From Bacillus pumilus (GTDB lineage Bacteria; Bacillota; Bacilli; Bacillales; Bacillaceae), in assembly GCF_002744245.1 (NCBI RefSeq), contig NZ_NKHG01000053.1, positions 1 through 37,125 of the forward strand: DNA of 37,125 bases, written 5' to 3'. Each line of letters opens with the position of its first letter. Positions within the stretch are counted from its first letter, which is position 1. Under the pieces are notes generated by a model, which saw only the letters and a program-made list of their open reading frames with translations, had not been told where the DNA came from and ran no database searches. Shown one piece after another: positions 35,235-37,125 of the stretch. The translations under genes and the position numbers were made by a program.

Positions 35235-35239
35235 CAACC

Positions 35240-35281
35240 AAAGCGAATCTCCTTCTATTCGGAGATTTGCTTTTTTTTAAA
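35240..35281 (+). terminator. terminator after the RND gene
   Basis: AAAGCGAATCTCC (35240-35252) pairs with GGAGATTTGCTTT (35261-35273), with one mismatch, and runs into T8. Confidence 0.9.
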
Positions 35282-35340
35282 AAAAATATCCAAAAAAATA
35301 TCTAGAGTGTTCATTTGTCTTTTTCGAGTGGACATAGGTG

Positions 35341-35369
35341 TTTACGGTTAAAATTACACGTGGTAAAAT
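35341..35369 (+). promoter_or_regulatory. sigma-A promoter of tdh-kbl
   Basis: TTTACG (35341-35346) and TAAAAT (35364-35369) are 17 bases apart, and TGG before the -10 gives an extended -10. It lies about 40 bases before the tdh start. Confidence 0.55.
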
Positions 35370-35407
35370 CTGATTGGGAGAAGTTTTTCACAAAGGGGTT
35401 GTACGTC

Positions 35408-36472
35408 ATGTGTGGAACGATGAAAGCAATTGTAAAAAAAGAAAGCGCTTACGGAGCGAAGCTGATGGAAATGCCGATTCCAGAAATCAATGATCATGAA
35501 GTATTGATCCAGGTGAAAGCCACATCGATATGCGGTACAGATGTGCATATTTATAATTGGGATGATTGGGCAAAGGAGAGAGTCAAAGCACCGTACATTG
35601 TTGGACATGAATTTACAGGGGAAGTTGTCAAAGTGGGTAAGCAAGTTTCACGTGCAAAAGTAGGGGATTTTGTATCGGCTGAGACTCATATAGTATGTAA
35701 TCAGTGCTATATGTGTTTAACAGGGCAGCAGCATTTGTGCAGCGAAACGAAAATTTTAGGGGTAGACATCGATGGCTGCTTTGCTGAATATGTCAAAGTG
35801 CCTCAGCAAAATGTATGGCATAATCCAGCTCAAATGCCAGTAGAGCTTGCGTCTATTCAAGAGCCGCTGGGAAATGCTGTTCATACAGTCCTGCACACAC
35901 CAGTTTCAGGAAAGTCAGTTGCGATCTTTGGCTGTGGACCAATTGGTTTAATGGCGATCGCAGTCGCAAAAGCCTCTGGGGCTGTCCAAGTATTAGCCGT
36001 TGATAAAAACGAATACAGGCTTGAGCTTGCTCGTAAGTTGGGTGCAGACCATATCGTGGATATAGGGAAAGATGATCCTGTCTCGATGATTAAGCAGCTC
36101 ACGCGAATGGAAGGGGCAGACGTGATGTGTGAGATGTCAGGACACCCTGTTGCGATTAATCAAGCACTTGAAGCTTGTGCAAATGGTGGGAAAGTGAATA
36201 TCCTAAGTTTACCAGAGCGGCCAGTGACCATTGACATTACGAATCAAATTGTTTTTAGGGGGCTAACCGTTCAAGGGATAACGGGTAGAAAAATGTTTGA
36301 AACGTGGCGTCAAGTATCCGAGCTTTTAAGAACGAATACAATTGATGTACGGCCAGTTGTCACCCATATGCTGCCATTTGAAGATTTCGAAAAGGGTTTT
36401 GAACTCATGAGAAATGGTACATGCGGAAAGGTCGTACTTATGATGCCATCATATCAAAGGGGGAAGAAATGA
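35408..36472 (+). CDS. tdh: L-threonine 3-dehydrogenase
   Basis: A zinc-dependent medium-chain dehydrogenase oxidising threonine to 2-amino-3-ketobutyrate with NAD, the first step of threonine breakdown to glycine and acetyl-CoA. The 354-residue product has catalytic-zinc residues C42 and H67-E68 (SICGTD, GHEF) and the four structural-zinc cysteines C97, C100, C103 and C111. The Rossmann motif is GCGPIG. ATG 35408 is nine bases after AAAGGGG; the longer frame from 35315 runs into the promoter. It overlaps kbl at ATGATGA, so the two enzymes are coupled. Confidence 0.95.
   Translation: MCGTMKAIVKKESAYGAKLMEMPIPEINDHEVLIQVKATSICGTDVHIYNWDDWAKERVKAPYIVGHEFTGEVVKVGKQVSRAKVGDFVSAETHIVCNQCYMCLTGQQHLCSETKILGVDIDGCFAEYVKVPQQNVWHNPAQMPVELASIQEPLGNAVHTVLHTPVSGKSVAIFGCGPIGLMAIAVAKASGAVQVLAVDKNEYRLELARKLGADHIVDIGKDDPVSMIKQLTRMEGADVMCEMSGHPVAINQALEACANGGKVNILSLPERPVTIDITNQIVFRGLTVQGITGRKMFETWRQVSELLRTNTIDVRPVVTHMLPFEDFEKGFELMRNGTCGKVVLMMPSYQRGKK
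35440..35453 (+). promoter_or_regulatory. cre-like site early in tdh
   Basis: AGAAAGCGCTTACG agrees with the CcpA cre consensus TGWAARCGYTWNCW at 12 of 14 positions (both ends differ). It begins 33 bases inside tdh, about 65-75 bases past the likely transcription start, where a roadblock by CcpA would work. Confidence 0.4.
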
Positions 36473-37125
36473 TGAAAGAATTTACGTATTTACAAGATGA
36501 ATTAGAATCAATGAAGCAGCAAGGTATCCATCAAACGTTAAAAGAGATCGACTCAAAACAATCATCCACCGTCACGTTAAATGAGCAATCCGTGATACAA
36601 CTCTCCTCAAATAACTATTTAGGCCTCACCTCACATCCAAGGCTGATGAAAGCGGCAAAAGAGGCGATTGATGAATTCGGTGCTGGGACAGGGTCCGTAA
36701 GAACAATTGCTGGAACCATGACGATGCATGAACGTCTTGAAAAAAAGCTCGCTGCATTTAAAAAGACAGAGGCTGCCCTTGTGTTCCAATCAGGCTTTAC
36801 GACTAACCAGGGGGTCTTATCAAGTATCCTCACAAAAGATGATATTGTCATTTCCGATGAACTCAATCATGCCTCGATCATCGATGGCATTCGATTAACA
36901 AAGGCTGATAAAAAAGTATATGCTCATTCCAATATGGAAGAGCTTGAGAAAATTTTAAAGAAATCCATGAATTACCGCGTCCGTCTTATCGTGACAGACG
37001 GCGTGTTCTCGATGGATGGAGATATTGCCCCACTTCCTGAGATCGTGAGGCTCGCTGAAGCATATGATGCATTTGTGATGGTTGACGATGCGCATGCGTC
37101 AGGTGTGCTTGGCGAAAATGGGCGC
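36472..37125 (+). CDS. kbl: 2-amino-3-ketobutyrate CoA ligase (glycine C-acetyltransferase), 5' part
   Basis: This PLP enzyme of the alpha-oxoamine synthase family cleaves 2-amino-3-ketobutyrate with CoA to glycine and acetyl-CoA, completing the route begun by Tdh. The frame is open to the window edge for 218 codons, so the gene is cut by the window, not broken. It begins MKEFTYLQDELESM. Visible motifs are SSNNYLGLTSHPRL, GTGSVRTIAGT, ISDELNHASIIDGIR and the cofactor-contacting MVDDAHASG; the PLP lysine lies beyond the edge. Either ATG 36469 or 36472 could start it; both follow AGGGGG, and 36472 matches B. subtilis. It overlaps the tdh stop. Confidence 0.95.
   Translation, partial: MKEFTYLQDELESMKQQGIHQTLKEIDSKQSSTVTLNEQSVIQLSSNNYLGLTSHPRLMKAAKEAIDEFGAGTGSVRTIAGTMTMHERLEKKLAAFKKTEAALVFQSGFTTNQGVLSSILTKDDIVISDELNHASIIDGIRLTKADKKVYAHSNMEELEKILKKSMNYRVRLIVTDGVFSMDGDIAPLPEIVRLAEAYDAFVMVDDAHASGVLGENGR

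Overview
The window is a stretch of Bacillus chromosome. Gene order and protein sequences match the B. subtilis segment spoVFA-spoVFB-asd-dapG-dapA-rnjB-tepA-ylzJ-spoIIIE-ymfC-ymfD-ymfF-ymfH-ymfI-ymfJ-ymfK-ymfM-pgsA-cinA-recA-rny-ymdB-spoVS-tdh-kbl. The proteins have diverged moderately from B. subtilis as I remember it, and pbpX is absent between recA and rny. The best guess is a relative such as the B. pumilus group; this is inference from memory, not a database result. Every gene I can support lies on the + strand. I see no rRNA, tRNA, prophage, IS element or CRISPR.

Layout. 1-5060: dipicolinate synthase (spoVFA/spoVFB) and the lysine/diaminopimelate genes asd, dapG and dapA, which supply the dihydrodipicolinate that the synthase oxidises in the mother cell. 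5060-10420: RNase J2, the ClpP-like TepA, small YlzJ and the DNA translocase SpoIIIE. 10440-12670: a GntR regulator (ymfC) and an MFS exporter (ymfD). 12670-22500: the peptidase-like pair ymfF/ymfH, flanked on both sides by two paralogous MmpL-type RND transporters. Only the second transporter has an intact MarR gene, but both loci carry the same TAGTTAAAC promoter/operator motif, and the first has what looks like a decayed coding remnant in place of a regulator. 22528-27440: ymfI, ymfJ, ymfK, ymfM (RodZ-like), pgsA and cinA. 27450-28600: recA with a clear LexA box. 28594-28805: a compact element bounded by two identical 20-base hairpins 186 bases apart, with a long perfect hairpin and a closed multi-helix fold inside. 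28880-32040: rny, ymdB and spoVS, the last behind a near-consensus sigma-H promoter. 32190-35230: a stand-alone HAE1/AcrB-type RND pump, placed where B. subtilis has spoVS next to tdh. 35340-end: tdh and the 5' part of kbl for threonine breakdown to glycine.

Most of the window is conserved core. The accessory material is the two MmpL loci, the RND pump and the recA-rny intergenic element. The most promising items are (1) the two-locus MmpL/MarR arrangement with a shared operator, (2) the hairpin-bounded element after recA, and (3) several structured leaders and operator-like palindromes upstream of spoIIIE, ymfD, recA, rny and spoVS.
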